Shown: in pieces, positions 22,008 to 34,964 of the stretch
Layout of the letters: each line of letters begins with the position of its first letter
Numbering within the stretch: position 1 is the first letter of the stretch
From: Ulva prolifera
Lineage: Eukaryota; Chlorophyta; Ulvophyceae; Ulvales; Ulvaceae
DNA: 64,000 bases
Direction: 5' to 3'
Assembly (NCBI GenBank): GCA_023078555.1
Contig: CM041196.1
Coordinates: 3,968,001-4,032,000, forward strand
The notes under the pieces: model-generated
Databases searched by the model: none
The model's input: the letters and a program-made list of their open reading frames with translations, nothing else
What the model was told of the DNA's origin: nothing
Position numbers and translations under genes: made by a program

Positions 22008-25000
22008 ATGGCGCTCGAGGCCAAGGACAAGACGAAAGCCAAGAGTGTGCCTCCCGCCGCCCGCGAGCCACTGCTGACCGGTGCTCCCAGCTCCTGCGAT
22101 GGGAGCAGACGATTGCTGTCGGAAGCCAGCCTTGTCTCTCTGTTATTATCTAGATGTGTCTGGCGTGCATGCATCTCGCCTTTTTTACATCTGTGTGCCT
22201 GCAGAGAACAAATCGGCAGTGGGCAAACTTGGCGACGACGAGGCCCCCGTCCAGAAGCCAAGCAAAGACCAGACCGACGCAGATGCGAACAAAACCAAGA
22301 AAGTTAAGAAGAAATCTAAAGGCGCCGCGCCTGAGACCAACGGCGACGCCAATCCAGACACTGACAAGGCTGAGGCCTTGAACGGCAAAGACAAGCCCAA
22401 GAAAGACAAACTCAAGAAGAAAAGAAAGCAAGCGGATGCAGATGCACCGGGAACTGCCGCTGTCCCGGCAGATCCTGCTGCAGACGCGCCGAAGAAGAAG
22501 AAAAAGAAGAAGCAGAAGAGCAATGGAGATGCTGCAGCCCCATCCCTCGCCTCTCGTGAGCCTTCAGCTGGCCCCACAGGCCGAGCCTCCATCGGAGCCT
22601 CAGATCTCGCCAGCAGCTGCCCTCAGATCCTGAAGAACACCTATAGCGAGCACCCTGCGGTCACTGCCATGTCAGAGGAGGCGGTCAAGGCGTTCCTCGA
22701 CGAGCGGGAGATCGTCGTCGAGGGCTGTTCAGTGAGGCCGGTGCAGGAGTTTGCACAGGCTGGTCTACCTGACGACCTCCTGCATGCGCTCAAGACGTTC
22801 AAGAGCCCCTCTCCGATCCAGGCGCAGTGCTGGCCCATCGCCATGAGTGGCCTGGACCTGATAGGCATCGCGGCGACAGGCTCTGGTGCGCAACCTCCCG
22901 CCTCTCGACACAACTCTGCTAGCCACGCCTCGGGCGTCCACCCCCGCGAAATCAGAAGCGGGCTGTTGCACGCATAGAAAGATCGTGCTAGTTGGCCAAT
23001 CCTCGTCAACCCTTGGGGACGCAGGTTGCCTTCAGCAGTACACATACGCACATAGCTACGTGACCATGCATGAACAGGCACACTTGTACATATGCAAGCA
23101 GCGTATTCGTGGGTGTGGGGGTATGTTTGTAGCGATGTTGATGTTTCTGTGCGTCGGTCTGGGCTCAGGTTCTGTTTATGCCCGGCTATGGCTTGGGTGT
23201 GTTACAAGGATAAAAGTGGTGAGGCGGGCAGCACCGCGAAAGGAGCAAGTAGATCAAGGACACATCCGCTTATGGCCGGCTGTGGCTGGGGTGCATCATG
23301 CTCCACAGCGGTGGACATGTTGCTGAGCTTCACGCCGGTACCACGGTGCCGCCCGCCGCGCTGCGTTTCCCCTCTTAGCACGCATGGTACATGCATGGGA
23401 CCGCTGCATTCAGCAACTTCCCGTGCACCACTCGCCCGCCCCGTGCAGGCAAGACCCTCGCGTTTGGCCTGCCGGCCCTACGCCACATCCAGGTGCAGCG
23501 CGAGCGCGGAGTCGTCACCGGCAAGGGCCCCTTTGTCCTCGTCAAGGCGCCTACGCGCGAGCTCGCGCAGCAGATCTGTGCCGTGTTTGAGGACGCCGGC
23601 GCGGCGTGCAGCATGCGGGCGCTCTGCATCTTTGGCGGCGTGCCGAAGGGCCCGCAGGCAAAGGCACTCGCGCGGGGCGTGGAGGTCGCCGTGGGCACCC
23701 CCGGCCGTGTCATGGACCTCATGGAGGGCGGCGCCCTCAAGCTCAATGTGCGCTGCGCAAACACCCATCACCCCCCCTCGCCTCTGCTTGCTTTCTTCAG
23801 CACCCGGAAGGCACGTCGGGGAACACGCCGCTTCTGCCTCTTCGCAGCGCCTGTGTCCGGTGAGTAGCAAGCTGCAGTGCTGCAGATGCTGCGGTGTCCA
23901 TGGATGGCAGGCCTGGAGTCAACACACGCGGCGAAGTGTCCCACATAACGCTTCACATGCAACTGCACCTCCCAGGACTGGCCCTGAGGCGTGATTGAGC
24001 TGCTGCGATCAGCCCGGCTTTGTGTATGCGCCATGCAGCGGTGTGCATGCTGCGCGTTGCATCGCAGGAGTGCCTACTATACCCACTGAACATCACGGGG
24101 TTTTGCCCGGTGGCATCCGCGCACGGCGGCCCTCTTCCCGCATAGCATGCATGCCCACCATGCATGTGCTTCATGCATGCAGGAGGTGACTTTCCTCGTC
24201 CTCGACGAGGCGGATCGTATGCTCGACCTGGGCTTTGAGCCGCACATCCGGGCGATCGCGAGCGCGACGCGCGCGGACCGGCAGACGCTCATGTTCAGCG
24301 CGACGTGGCCTCCGGAGATCCAGAAGCTCGCGGCGGAGTTCCTCTGCAAGCCGGCGAAGGTCACGATCGGTAGCCAGGAGCTCGCGGCGAGCCACAGCGT
24401 CTCGCAGACGGTCGAGGTGCTGGAGGTGTATGAGCGCGACAACCGCCTGCTGCAGCTGCTCGCGGAGCACCACAGCAGCCGCAAGAATCGCATCATCATC
24501 TTCGTGCTCTACAAGAAGGTGCGCCGCTGCGCCTTCTTGCCCGCTCACAGTATCACCGCTGTGTTTGGGTCATGGGGAGGCTACTGCAAGGTGTATCTGA
24601 GGTTACCCCTGCAGTTGCGGTTGTGACATGCACTGCCGAGTGCTCAGCAGCAACCGTCTTTTGGGCAGATGGGGGATGACTGGTGCTTCACTGGCTTCTC
24701 AACCGCACACGAGCAATGCACACGTGCTTCGACGTACTGCCGTGGTGTGTATGTATGACACTCCCTGGGGTTGTGGCAGCGGAAGCGCATGGTTCCAAGA
24801 ATGCCGACCTTGCACCTGCTGCATCAGGACCGCTCTAATCGTGTGAACGTGGATGGGGTTCCAACATAGCTTGCCGTCGTCTGCAGTTCATTCGCTGCTG
24901 TGCAGGAGGCGCCACGGGTGGAGGGGCTGCTGCGGGCCAAGGGGTGGACGTCGGCCGCGATCCACGGCGACATCTCGCAGGAGTCGCGCAACAAGGCCGT

Positions 25001-25939
25001 TGAGGATTTCAAGTCAGCACGCGTGCCGCTGCTCATCGCGACGGACGTCGCCGCCCGCGGCCTCGACATCCCCGACGTCGAGGTGTGCCTCCATGCATGG
25101 ACGTGTGTGTCCGTGTGTGGCCGTTTCCGTGTTTGTCCACTTGGGGGGCATGAGTCAATGCCGAAGGATGCTTCCCGATCAACAGACGCCCGCCTGTGTT
25201 GCACAGAACTAGCATGCTCCATGCACAGTCCATCCCTCTAAGTGAGCTTTTGGCTGGCATAGTCCGATTGATCGATCTCCGCCCTGTGTATATCCCACTG
25301 CCGCAATCATTCTGTGCCCGTTTGCGTTAAAAGGCAATGCGAAATGCCCCGCACCTGGCGTGTAACCGCGGTTTCAACACAAGAGGGGGTCATCCACTCC
25401 CGCTAAAGGGTGGTCCCCCCCCCCCCCCCGGGCGCGCAAACTAACACAAGTGTTCCATGGGCAGCTGCATGATGTGTACAGCTGTATGATGTGTCCTGCG
25501 ATGTCAACACCGGCGCATCACCAGCTCCGACAACCGTGGCCGAATGCTTCAAGAGTCTCTGCTGGGGTTCGTGATGGAACAGAAATGATGGTCGATTCTC
25601 TGTGTGCTTTCTGAGGTTAAGAACGCACACGTGCAGGTTGTGATCAACTACTCGTTCCCGCTGACGGTGGAGGACTATGTACACCGCATCGGCCGCACGG
25701 GCCGCGCCGGCAAGAGCGGCAAGGCACACACCTTCTTCGTCGGCAAGAACGACAAGCCCCGCGCCGGCGAGCTGGTGAACGTGCTGCGGGAGGCCGGCCA
25801 GGCCGTGCCCAAGTCGCTCATGGCGTTCGGCACGGCGGTGAAGAAGAAGGAGAGCAAGATGTATGGCGCGCACTTCAAGGACGTTGACATGAATGCAAAG
25901 GCGACAAAAGTGAAGTTTGCTGATAGTGACGATGACTGA
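22008..25939 (+). CDS. DBP3: DEAD-box ATP-dependent RNA helicase, DBP3/RH5-like
   Basis: Six exons: 22008-22080, 22205-22885, 23449-23747, 24183-24518, 24906-25082, 25637-25939 (1869 nt, 622 residues, all phases agree). The first 170 residues are Lys/Asp/Ala-rich with several nuclear-localisation-like runs (KKKKKKKQK). The helicase core carries all motifs: Q motif [11 protein letters not shown], motif I ATGSGKT (split by intron 2), PTRELA, TPGRV, DEAD at about 359-362, SAT at about 390-392, the motif IV-V region IIIF...[12 protein letters not shown], and motif [10 protein letters not shown] at about 538-545. The C-terminal YGAHFKDVD...FADSDDD resembles yeast Dbp3 and plant RH5, which work on pre-rRNA for the 60S subunit in the nucleolus. 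DDX5/DBP2-type is the alternative. Intron 5 carries a piece of the 9.3 kb inverted-repeat family. Confidence 0.92.
25384..25441. repeat. Partial copy of the 9307-9437 repeat, with 15-nt poly-C
   Basis: Within intron 5 of the helicase gene. GAGGGGGTC, CCACTCCCGCTA and GGCGCGCAA occur in the same order as in the terminal repeat at 9307. The central part is replaced by a run of 15 C (25415-25429). Confidence 0.6.
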
Positions 25940-26981
25940 GGAGGGCGGCAGTGCGGGGGCTGCACAGGGGGCTTCTGGGGAGGCATTAGAGGCCAGGCGA
26001 TGGTCGGGGTTTTGGACGAGTATCATTCTATTCTGAATCACAGGATCAGATGGGCGGGTCGCTGAAAAGTGGTTGGAAGTACTGGTCCTGGCGTGTCGAG
26101 AGCGTTTGTAGATGCTGTATGCATGTGGGTCACGGGGCTGAGGGCGCTGGCTTCTGGTACAAAGTGCGCGGACATGAGCAGTGGAGTGTGTAATTGCTGC
26201 GTTTGGGCCGACCGCATGCGCTTGCTGGTCCTTGCCGCTGTGGCCAATGCAGATGTGCCAGCAACCAGGCGCTGAAATCGTTCCAAATTCACTGCTCGTG
26301 AGACAGATGGATACACGCAGTGTGAGCGCAGTGCACCTGCGAGCATCAGGCAGCGCCCGTACTTGCCTGCAGCATGCATGACATCGGCGCTGAGCTCAGT
26401 GGTTTGCTGCAGTACACTAGCGGATGCAGTCATGCCGAGTTGTGGCACAGAGCTCGGGACCATCGATGCTGCCAGTGCACAGGGTGGGGCTGCCTGCCGC
26501 ATCATCTAGGCACATCCACTCACGGCTTATAGACACACGGTGCACCTGCAACACTGTCCTTGCATCTCGAGACAGATGTGGGCATTGCATTGACAGCAGT
26601 GCACTACACAACCAAGTAGTCAATCGTCCTGTTGAAAACTAGACAGTGAAGCAGAATGTCCTGAAGGGACGGGTACGCTATCAAACAGAAGACGATAGCT
26701 TCAGCAGGCCGTGTAGGCAAGTGTTACTGCGGCACCCTGGACATCTCCCTTGACCGCTGTAATCTACTCCTGCTGACCACAGCCAGACACGATCCCTGCT
26801 GATCGTTCCCACCTGTGGCCCCTCACACCCCGCCCGGCATGCATGCAGTCCCATCCACACCTCCTAGGGCAAGGAGCACGCACGGACAAGGTCACATTCG
26901 GAGCACATGCCGCATTGCATGGTACCAGAACACTGCGGCTTGATGCGCCACTGGAATCCCGCACACACACCCCTTGCCGCT
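25940..26981. other. Convergent intergenic region, helicase / hisC
   Basis: About 1.04 kb between two stop codons facing each other, so it should contain both 3' UTRs and polyadenylation sites. TGTAA, the usual green-algal polyadenylation signal, occurs once on the plus strand at about 26190. No conserved ORF. Confidence 0.5.
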
Positions 26982-29782
26982 TCACGCGGACCCGTTGCCG
27001 GAGGCCTCCATGTCGCGCAGCGCGGCCAGCAGGGCGTCGGTCTGCTCCGGCTTGCCGACCGAGACGCGCACGAAGCCGTCGAGCAGCTCCTTGCGGTAGT
27101 GGCGCACCATGATGCCGTACTGGTGCGCCAGCGTGTCCCGCACCTCCTCGGCGCCCCGCCCCTCCACCTGCAGCACACTCCCCTCGATGGCGCTTCAAGC
27201 CAGGTCCCACATCACGATCATACACCCTGCAGGCGGCCAGGATGCACAGGTCTCTGGCGGTGCAGTAGGGTTTGTCGGCTCGCACATGCATGAGTCACTC
27301 GATCTGCGGCAAGAGGCTGTTGTGCCTCGTGGTGTCTACAGGGGGGCACACACACGAGGCAAAGCGGAATTAGGTATGCAGAGCGGCACTTCGCCCTCGT
27401 ACACGCAACTGCATGCCCACAAGGAAGCTCTTACTGCCCTTCCGGCCACGCTTGCGGCAGAATGTGGCTTGGATGCCTCAGTCGGTTCCGATTTCCAGAC
27501 TTCAGCACGTTCCAATGCATATGCATACGGCGTCTTGCGAACATGCATGCAAAAAGCGCATGTGGCCACGGCTACTACTGCCCACATTTCAGCACACAGC
27601 AGCTGTCAACTTGGACACCCCGGTTTCACAGCACGCAGCACGCACAGCATACACAGCACGTAGCGCGCCTTGCACAGCACAAAGTTGGCCTCGGAGGGGT
27701 ACGGGGAGAGGAAGGATATGCCCTCGAGGCCAGCGGCGAGGCGGCCGCGCTCGGCGACGAGGCGCTCCCGCACGTCGTCCATGTAGCCACTGTTGCGCAG
27801 CGCCGCCAGCGCGGCGGTCTCTGACGCGACGGAGACGTTGTACGGCTGCTTGGCGCGCCAGAGGTACGTGATGAGGTCCGTCGGGAAGGCACCGTACCTG
27901 CACAAACCCCCACGGTGTGGCCTGCCACAGGCCCCCCACACAGACCTGGAATCTCCCCTGGAAAACCTGGGGTACCTCTGTCAGTGTCCCACAGTCAGAT
28001 GCAAGAACATTCCTCATGCATGGGCGGGGACTGCCCCCCTCTGGTGGCCACCTTTGGGGCGGCGCATCATCATGCGGCGTCCGACAGCGCCCAGCTTGAC
28101 GAAATGGAACGCCCACGGCGCCTCCGGCCGGTGCTGCCTGTGTAGATGCGCACACAACCATGGCAGGCCCCCTACTGCACTGCAGCCGCAAGCGGGAAGC
28201 GCCTCTACACATGCATGATACGAAACATACAGCCCGGCCCCGCCGATGCAAGTCGTCAACCGCTCCTTCTCCCCATGCATGGTGTAGCTGAGAGGGGGCG
28301 GCTAGCGAAAATCAATTAACCTCATCTCCTCCTCCTGTCCCATGCATGGCGAGGGTGAAAGGGGGACCGCACCCGACGCGGAGGCCAGCGAGGCCGGCAG
28401 ACTTGGAGAACGTGCGCAGCACGACGAGGTTCGGCACCTCGGTGACCCACGGCATGCGCGTCGCGACGCCGCTGAACTCCACGTACGCCTCGTCGAGCAC
28501 GACGAGCACGGGCAGCGCGAGCAGCGCGAGCAGGTCCGCCTCCGGCAGCATGCTGCCGTCGGGGTTGTTGGGGGAGGTGAGGAAGAGGGCCTTGGGGCGC
28601 TCCGCGGCGACGGCGGCGGTGATGGCGGGGACGTCGAGGGAAAAGTCCGGCCGCCGGGGCACGGTGACGACGCGGCCGCCGCAGACGTCGGTGTCGAAGG
28701 CGTACATGCCGAAGGTCGGGGGGCTGTCGATGATGGCGTCGCCGGGCTCGAGGACGCAGCGGAGGAGGAGGTCGATGAGCTCATCCGCGCCGCAGCCGAC
28801 CTGGAGATGCACGTGGGTGGTGTGGCCGGGGGAGGAATTGTTTACATGGACTTGGGCCGTTGCATGGCAGAGCACCGAAGTGTGCCACCGAAAGCTGGGT
28901 GGGGGTGTAGGGTGCGTGTAGTGGGTGTGCAGATGAGTGTACTGCGGATTGTAACTGGGTGGGACATTGGAGGGTGTGGTTGGGGAACTGCTTGGGCAGG
29001 CTTGCTGGGTAAGTTGTGACTTGGACTAAGTTGAAGCTCGAGGTATTGCGGCTCCTGCGTCTCCTGCGTGTCTGGCGGAACAGAGTGCACCGGGGTATTG
29101 TATGATAGCAGAGCTGGGCCGAAGATGTAGCGTGAAGTGAGAGTTGCTTGTGCGAAGTAGAGCAGGATGGCGCATCTGGCTAGCAAGGCACAGTGCGTCG
29201 AGTGTGCAGGGAAGATGGCTAGAAGGCAGGCATTGGTCGAAGCCAGGACGGCCACACCAGGATGTTTTCCGCTGGTGTGTCGTTTTGGATAGCTAGCTCC
29301 TTGCGTAGGGCTCTGCACTCTGGATCTGGGTAGATGTGTGGGAATGGCATGGAGGCCAAGGCATCCAGGACCTCTGGGGAAGGTCCGTACGGATTCTCGT
29401 TGGCATCGAGCTTGATGATATCTTTTGGATCCCTTCCGAGCTTCCTAGATAGGACCTATGATTGCAGAGCTGCTGTCAGGAGGCATGGAAGGCCGACAGG
29501 CCAGGTCATATGTCGGACCACAGCTGAGATCGGCCGCAGCTCATCTTGAGTGCACTGCGACCGGCCACAAAAGCGCGAGCCATCGCGTGGGCATGTAGTT
29601 CATCGTACCTCGAAGGGCTCGATGGGGGTGTACGGGGCTAGATCAAGTAAATGCGACCGGAGAAATTGTTTCGCGTCCAAGGCTGCTGACGCTTGAACCG
29701 CCTCAGGCGGTGCGGCATGTGAAGGCATCCCTCTCAACTTGGAAGGCTGACGGCCAACGGTGTTAAATCGTATCAATTTCAT
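26982..29782 (-). CDS. hisC: Histidinol-phosphate aminotransferase
   Basis: Five exons on the minus strand: 29782-29609, 29455-29258, 28800-28373, 27897-27660, 27167-26982 (about 407 residues; phases agree). It converts imidazole-acetol phosphate to histidinol phosphate using PLP. Visible family motifs, in order: PYTPIEPFE, KLDANENPYGPSPEV, GCGADELIDLLLRCVLEPGD, PPTFGMYAF, LTSPNNPDGS, VVLDEAYVEFSG, RTFSKSAGLAGLRVG (PLP lysine about residue 257), YLWRAKQPYNVS, and near the end FVRVSVGKPEQTDALL. All resemble plant HISN6. The first 40 residues are rich in Arg, Lys, Ala and Ser and suggest a plastid transit peptide. The frame is open upstream to 29854 but without an ATG, so 29782 is the first usable start; an upstream coding exon is possible. 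Confidence 0.93.
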
Positions 29783-30462
29783 CCGGAATACACGAAGGTA
29801 GGGGCGTCGTGCGCTAGGTCGTGCTGGTGACCCCAACAGTGTCAACACATACAAACAGCACGGTGCAATCTACAGACAGGAAAGCATTGAGATCCAGCTG
29901 ATGGAGGTCGCAATTCAGCCGTCAAACGTGCAGGAGCAGGACATGAGCTTCCAGCGCTCGTGGAGCTTCCTGTGGCACGTCACTATCAAAGAGTGTGCAC
30001 AATCCAGCTCTCAACGTCGTGAATTGATAATTCGAATTACGATTGCGTCCTCAATGATGAAAATGAGTTGTACTGTCCTCTCTTGGGAGTCCACCTGGCT
30101 GTTGGGAACTATGCATTTGGGCGACCGGTGTCGAAGCAGCGCCTGCGCGAGGCCTCGCTTGCTCGATGTCCTTGGCGAGCGGCCTCTACGTGGCTGATCA
30201 GAATCTGTGGATCACAATCTGCAGGCGAAGAATACGGCACAACCTTATGCATTTTGTCGCAGCAGCGCGTGCAGCACCGGGATGCGTTCTGCATGAAACA
30301 GCATGCGGGATCTGACCACATGCAGTGCTGGGATGACGAGCAGCTGCGCTCCCAGGCTTTGATCAAGCCTGTATGTTTCCACACAGTTTTTGGCATGTCG
30401 TGCTGCTGTGAAGTTAGCGGACGAGCTTGATCTGTACTTATCAAGCTCCAGGTGCTCGTTGA
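29783..30462. promoter_or_regulatory. Divergent intergenic region, hisC / MFS transporter
   Basis: 680 bp between opposed starts, expected to hold both promoters. No recognisable element. Confidence 0.45.
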
Positions 30463-33400
30463 ATGGGACGAACCATGCCCGACTCTGAGCCGTTCTTCGT
30501 AAACAAATGGCTCACGTTCTCAGCGTGTGCTGCACTTCAGTTCACCGCAGCCCTTTCGTACACGTTCGGTCTCTTCTCGGCGGACTTGAAGACCAGGTTT
30601 GGATGGTCTCAGAGCGAGCTGACCGGCTTCGGCACGGCCATGAACTTCGGGGCATTCGCCGCTATCATCCCAGGATACATTTATAGCTCACTATCAGCTA
30701 CGAGACATGGCCCTAGGTGCGGAGAGCCCACTGGCAATTGGTTCAGTCAATTCAGCGGCTACATGCTTGACATCGCCCACCCATCTGCTCAGCGGGTTCC
30801 ATCCATACCGGCATCAGGAACGCGTCAGGTCAATGTTCTTGCAGCAGCTGCTTGTAGTAACGTTCATCATCATGCTGAGTCCTGGGGCTGTTCCCGTGCA
30901 GGATCACCCTCCTGATTGCTGCAGCCGAGGCCAGCTTGGGCATGTCCCTAGTATGGGCCTCAGTCACAGGAAGAATACAGCTGAGCTACACGGCAATGTT
31001 GATCGCTGGCTTCGTGTTTGCCAACTCCAACGCCTGCATCGACACCGTATCGCTGGCCTCGAACGTTGCAAATTGGCCAAATGATCGGGGCAGTGCAGCA
31101 GGCGTCATGAAAGCCGCTGTAGGCCTGTGCCCATCAATCTTTGGCATCATCAGCCTCTCTCTACAGCTCACTGCTCCCTCCTACCTCGTCCTATGCATCC
31201 TCGCGCCGTCCCTGGGCTGTCTGGTGCTGATGCCCTTGGTCAACGAAGTCCCATGGATCCAGAAATGTGAGCTCATGCCCCACGGCTTCTTCACAACTCC
31301 CTCCCGATTCATCATGGCATACCAAGTCCGCTCCACTGCTCAACACCTCTCCACAGCTGCTCCGTCCCAATCATTGCATCGTCCCATCTGAGTCCACCCA
31401 GACACAGTTGATGTTGTTTGTTTGCTTTGCCATACAATGGCCAGATATGTGTAACTTAGTGACACAGACACAGTTTGCTGTTCACCTTCCCAGCCTATTA
31501 CCTCAGGCTTCCCCCAGCCACATTATTGCAGTATCGCCTTCCATGTCACCCCCTTCCATGTCACCCGTGTGATGCAGCTACCGAATTGCTGGCGTATCCA
31601 CTCACACAGCCTAATCCGGGCCAATCTCGGCACCGGAGCGAACCAGTGACACCCTGGTTTAGCTGTCTGAGACCAGCAAATCCCGGAGGTGACAGCAGCT
31701 GACTCAGTGTCGGCACTCCCTCCTCTTACATACCAGTTCATGCATGCCTTTGACTTCCCATAACTATGTGATTGGTGTTGTGGCTTGTATAGCACTGCGT
31801 ACAGTGGACACAGCACGGAAGAGCAAGGCTGGTCTGTCTGACATGTATGTAGAGAGTACATACAAAGCCGAGTTGCCACATCAACCCACACGGCGAATGG
31901 GTTTATGCACTACCACCTGCGCTGTCACCCAGCCGGCAGAAATGGCATCAGAGATGTGCATACAGGTGTTGCTCCTGGTAGCCATGTTCTCGACCTTCGC
32001 GTCCGCAGTCCTCCACACGCTCCCAGCCGCGCCGATACGCTTCCTCCTCCTCGCCATGCTCCTCACGCTCATGGCCTCCATTTTCTTCGTCAGCGTGTGC
32101 AGCGGCGGGGTGCGCTCGCGGGCGGCCCACGTCATGCTCGCGCCGGACACCGCCGCCGCTCCGCGGCCGCCCCCCGACAGCGTCCTGTCGCACCCCCTAG
32201 ATGTGCAGGACATCCTCGGCACCCTGCTGCACCCGGCCGCGCGCACGCCGCTTCTTGCCGACGTGCCCAACGGCAGCCTGGTGCGCGTGTACGAAGTCGC
32301 GAGCGTGAATTCCGGCGATGCGTTCGATGAGGACGATGAGGACGATGCAGAGGGCTGCGCCCTGCGGCTGCCACTCCTTGTGCCCGGCGTGCCCCCCTCC
32401 TCCCCCCCCCTCCCACCGGATGTCATTGTTTGTAGCCGGGGCGAACAATTGCCTGTTAGGCGACACGCATGTGCCGCGCATACATGCATGTCTGCATGCA
32501 TGCATGCTCTTGAAGCAAAGCCCCCGCCTCCCCGGCATCAGAAGCCGCAGCACAGTCACCGACTTCGTGAAAGAGAGGCAGCAGGCCAGATGCACGTGTC
32601 CGCCGTGGCCTTGTCATAGGCTGATGCATGCGGGGGCATGGGCGTACGCCCGCAGCACCCATGATGATCATGCACGCTTACCTGGTATGACATCGGGTGA
32701 TCGTCACTGCAGCCCCAATGCACCCATACATGCAGCTGCACTTTGCACGTACAGCATGCATGCTGCGGCTGTGACCGCGCCGTGTGTTGCAGTCGCGTCG
32801 GAGCGCAGCGAGACATCTCTTGCGTCGGAGGTGTACCACGAGCAGCCAGCGCAGGATGTGGCGCCGGCGGCGCTGCCCCGCAGCCTCGACTTCCACCTGC
32901 TCTTTGCCATCTCCTTCATCGCCGTCGGCACCGGCCTCGCGCTGCTCGACAACATGCCACAGCTGCTGGCGGCGGTTGCACCGCGCAGTAGCGGCGGCGA
33001 CGCCGCGTTGCCGCCTGGACTTGATAAGTCGCTGCTGGTCGCATTTGCAGTGGCCAACACGCTCGGCCGCATAACAGCAGGGTTTGGGCCGGAGCATGCA
33101 CTTCACAAGTGGGTGCGCCCCCCCCCCCCCCCCCCCCCCCCGACCTGCACGTACAGCATTGTTTGCTTTATAAGGTTCTTTACTGAAGAAGGAGCCTTTC
33201 CCCGTCCCGCTCACCACCTTCACCTCCACTTTCTGCGCTCTATGTGATGCACAATGGTACACTGATATCTTGCTTTCTTTGAGCCCGCCTGATCCTCCAT
33301 AGCGAAGCTGCGTGCAGGGCACCCCACGCACCTTTTTCTGGGTCGTCACCTCCGCCGGCACGGCTGCCTGGACGGGCGGCATGCTTGCCGCGATCCTCCT

Positions 33401-34389
33401 TGCGGGCTCGCCCCTCGCGCTCAAGCCGATGCTGCCGCTCACCGCCGCCGCCGGCTTTTTCTTCGGCGCGGCCGTGACGCTGATGTCGGTCACCACCTCC
33501 GAGCTCTTCGGGCTGCGATACTTTGCGGCAAACTACGCCGTGATCCAGGTCGCGCCGATGCTTGGGACGTTTGTGTTCCCGACTGTCATCGTCGGGAAGC
33601 TCTATGATGCGGAGGCCAAGCGGCAGCAACCGGGCGCCGTCGGCGGAGACCTGCCATGCGTAGGCAGAGCCTGCTTCGCCCGTGCATTTGGGATCCTCTT
33701 CGTGCTGTCGCTTGCGGTGCGCGCTTACTTCCTGTTTGTGTTCCCGGTGAACTTTGCATGGTTTGTACACATGGTCCGATTGGCTGAATTCATGTCATGC
33801 TGATTGGTGCCACACATGCAAGAGGCGCTTGCATCTTTCCTGGATACGGCAAAGCCTCTCCTCCACTGTCCATTCCGCGTTGTTCGGTCGGTGGGTGTGC
33901 TCGAGACAGGATGCGCGCAAGGGCTGTGTTGCGTGATTGTTGCACAGAGATCCTATGACTGCGCTTCAATGCCTACCCAGTACTCGCTCCGTCGCCTGAT
34001 CCACCCTCTGACCAGAGTTTTCAACCGGTGTCAGGAACGCCTTTGAACAACAGTGCCGTTCAAGCGCAGTGTGCATCTATAGTTCCGCAGCGATTGGTTC
34101 ACAGAAGCTTCTGCCGCGTTCCGCATGCTTCCACACTGCTGCGGGCACATACTGCTGAGGGGCCACCAATCGGCGCGGTGCTGTGCAGCAAGTGGTGGCG
34201 TCGCTGCTGTTGTGGGCGCGCACACTGTGGGTGTACCGGCGGGAGGCGGACCACCTGCGGGACGTGGCAGACGGCATCGTCGAGCACGGCAGCATCTGCG
34301 ACAGCAGCGACGGCGCCGCCCCGGCCTCCGGCGTGCGCTTTGAGCTCCCCCACCAGCTGGTTGGCACACATTATGCGGTGCGCTGGTGA
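30463..34389 (+). CDS. Nodulin-like / NFD4-type major facilitator transporter
   Basis: Six exons: 30463-30716, 30902-31325, 31966-32431, 32793-33112, 33318-33716, 34189-34389 (2064 nt, 687 residues). The N-terminus WLTFSACAALQFTAALSYTFGLFSADLK is the hallmark of the plant nodulin-like MFS family, with FGWSQSELTGFGTAMNFG in the next loop. About twelve hydrophobic helices follow, six on each side of a long central loop with an acidic run (DEDDEDD). GRITAGFGPE and TTSELFGLRYFAANYAVIQ are conserved second-half motifs. Plant members sit in plasma, vacuolar or plastid membranes and the substrate is usually unknown, so I name none. The exon 3 donor (32432) was chosen partly by phase and is the least certain junction. 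Exon 4 is followed at once by a poly-C tract. The C-terminal exon begins QVVASLLLWARTLWVYRRE. Confidence 0.85.
33118..33141. repeat. Poly-C tract of about 24 nt, next to a 5' splice site
   Basis: The run begins five bases after the inferred donor GTGCG at 33113 in the MFS gene's fourth intron. It could affect splice-site choice or be a slippage hotspot. Confidence 0.85.
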
Positions 34390-34964
34390 CACCGGCTGAC
34401 GAGGTGTAGCGGCCATCAGGGTTAGGGGCCAGCAGGGGCGAGTCGTGCGTGAGCGTGTCAGTGTACTTTTCACATTTCTTTTGGGCTAGTATTTTCTTGT
34501 AATGGTTTATGTAGTACAGAGTTGATTTATGTGGGCAAGCACGATCGGAGGGAGTGCCAGAGCAGGGTTGTACACGGTGGTGGCAGTCCACGCCATTCAC
34601 AGCCTTTCAAGTCAGCGTGATAGCGATGGTGTATAGCGTCTGTAGCAGTTGAACGACACCCCGATGCGCGTATTGGCGCAAGCTTCAAGGCTCGATTAGC
34701 GGCATTGGCTAGATTGCTGATTTTTATGTAGATGTAACACACAGCCAGACACCTCTTCCAGGTACATCGAATCGGATCGATGTACCATGTATTCTCCTAC
34801 ATGGAAATACTGTACTTAGATCTCTTTGTCGGTCAATATTACCATCAAGCAAGCTACACAACCTGAGGCGCAAGGCTACACCGGGCTTTTATGTACACCA
34901 CACTCAAAGAATCGATCCAAGAAGAATAGCCCGCAGCCACCAGCGTGCGGTCATCCTTTTGACC
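34390..34964. other. Convergent intergenic region, MFS transporter / Sfi1-like gene
   Basis: 575 bp between facing stop codons, AT-richer than its flanks. It should contain both 3' UTRs, and TTGTAATGG near 34498 is a possible polyadenylation signal for the plus-strand gene. No ORF of note. Confidence 0.5.

Noticed and set aside
30463-34389. MFS gene as a sugar or nitrate carrier
   Set aside because: Neither family's signature motifs are present; the N-terminus matches nodulin-like carriers of unknown substrate.
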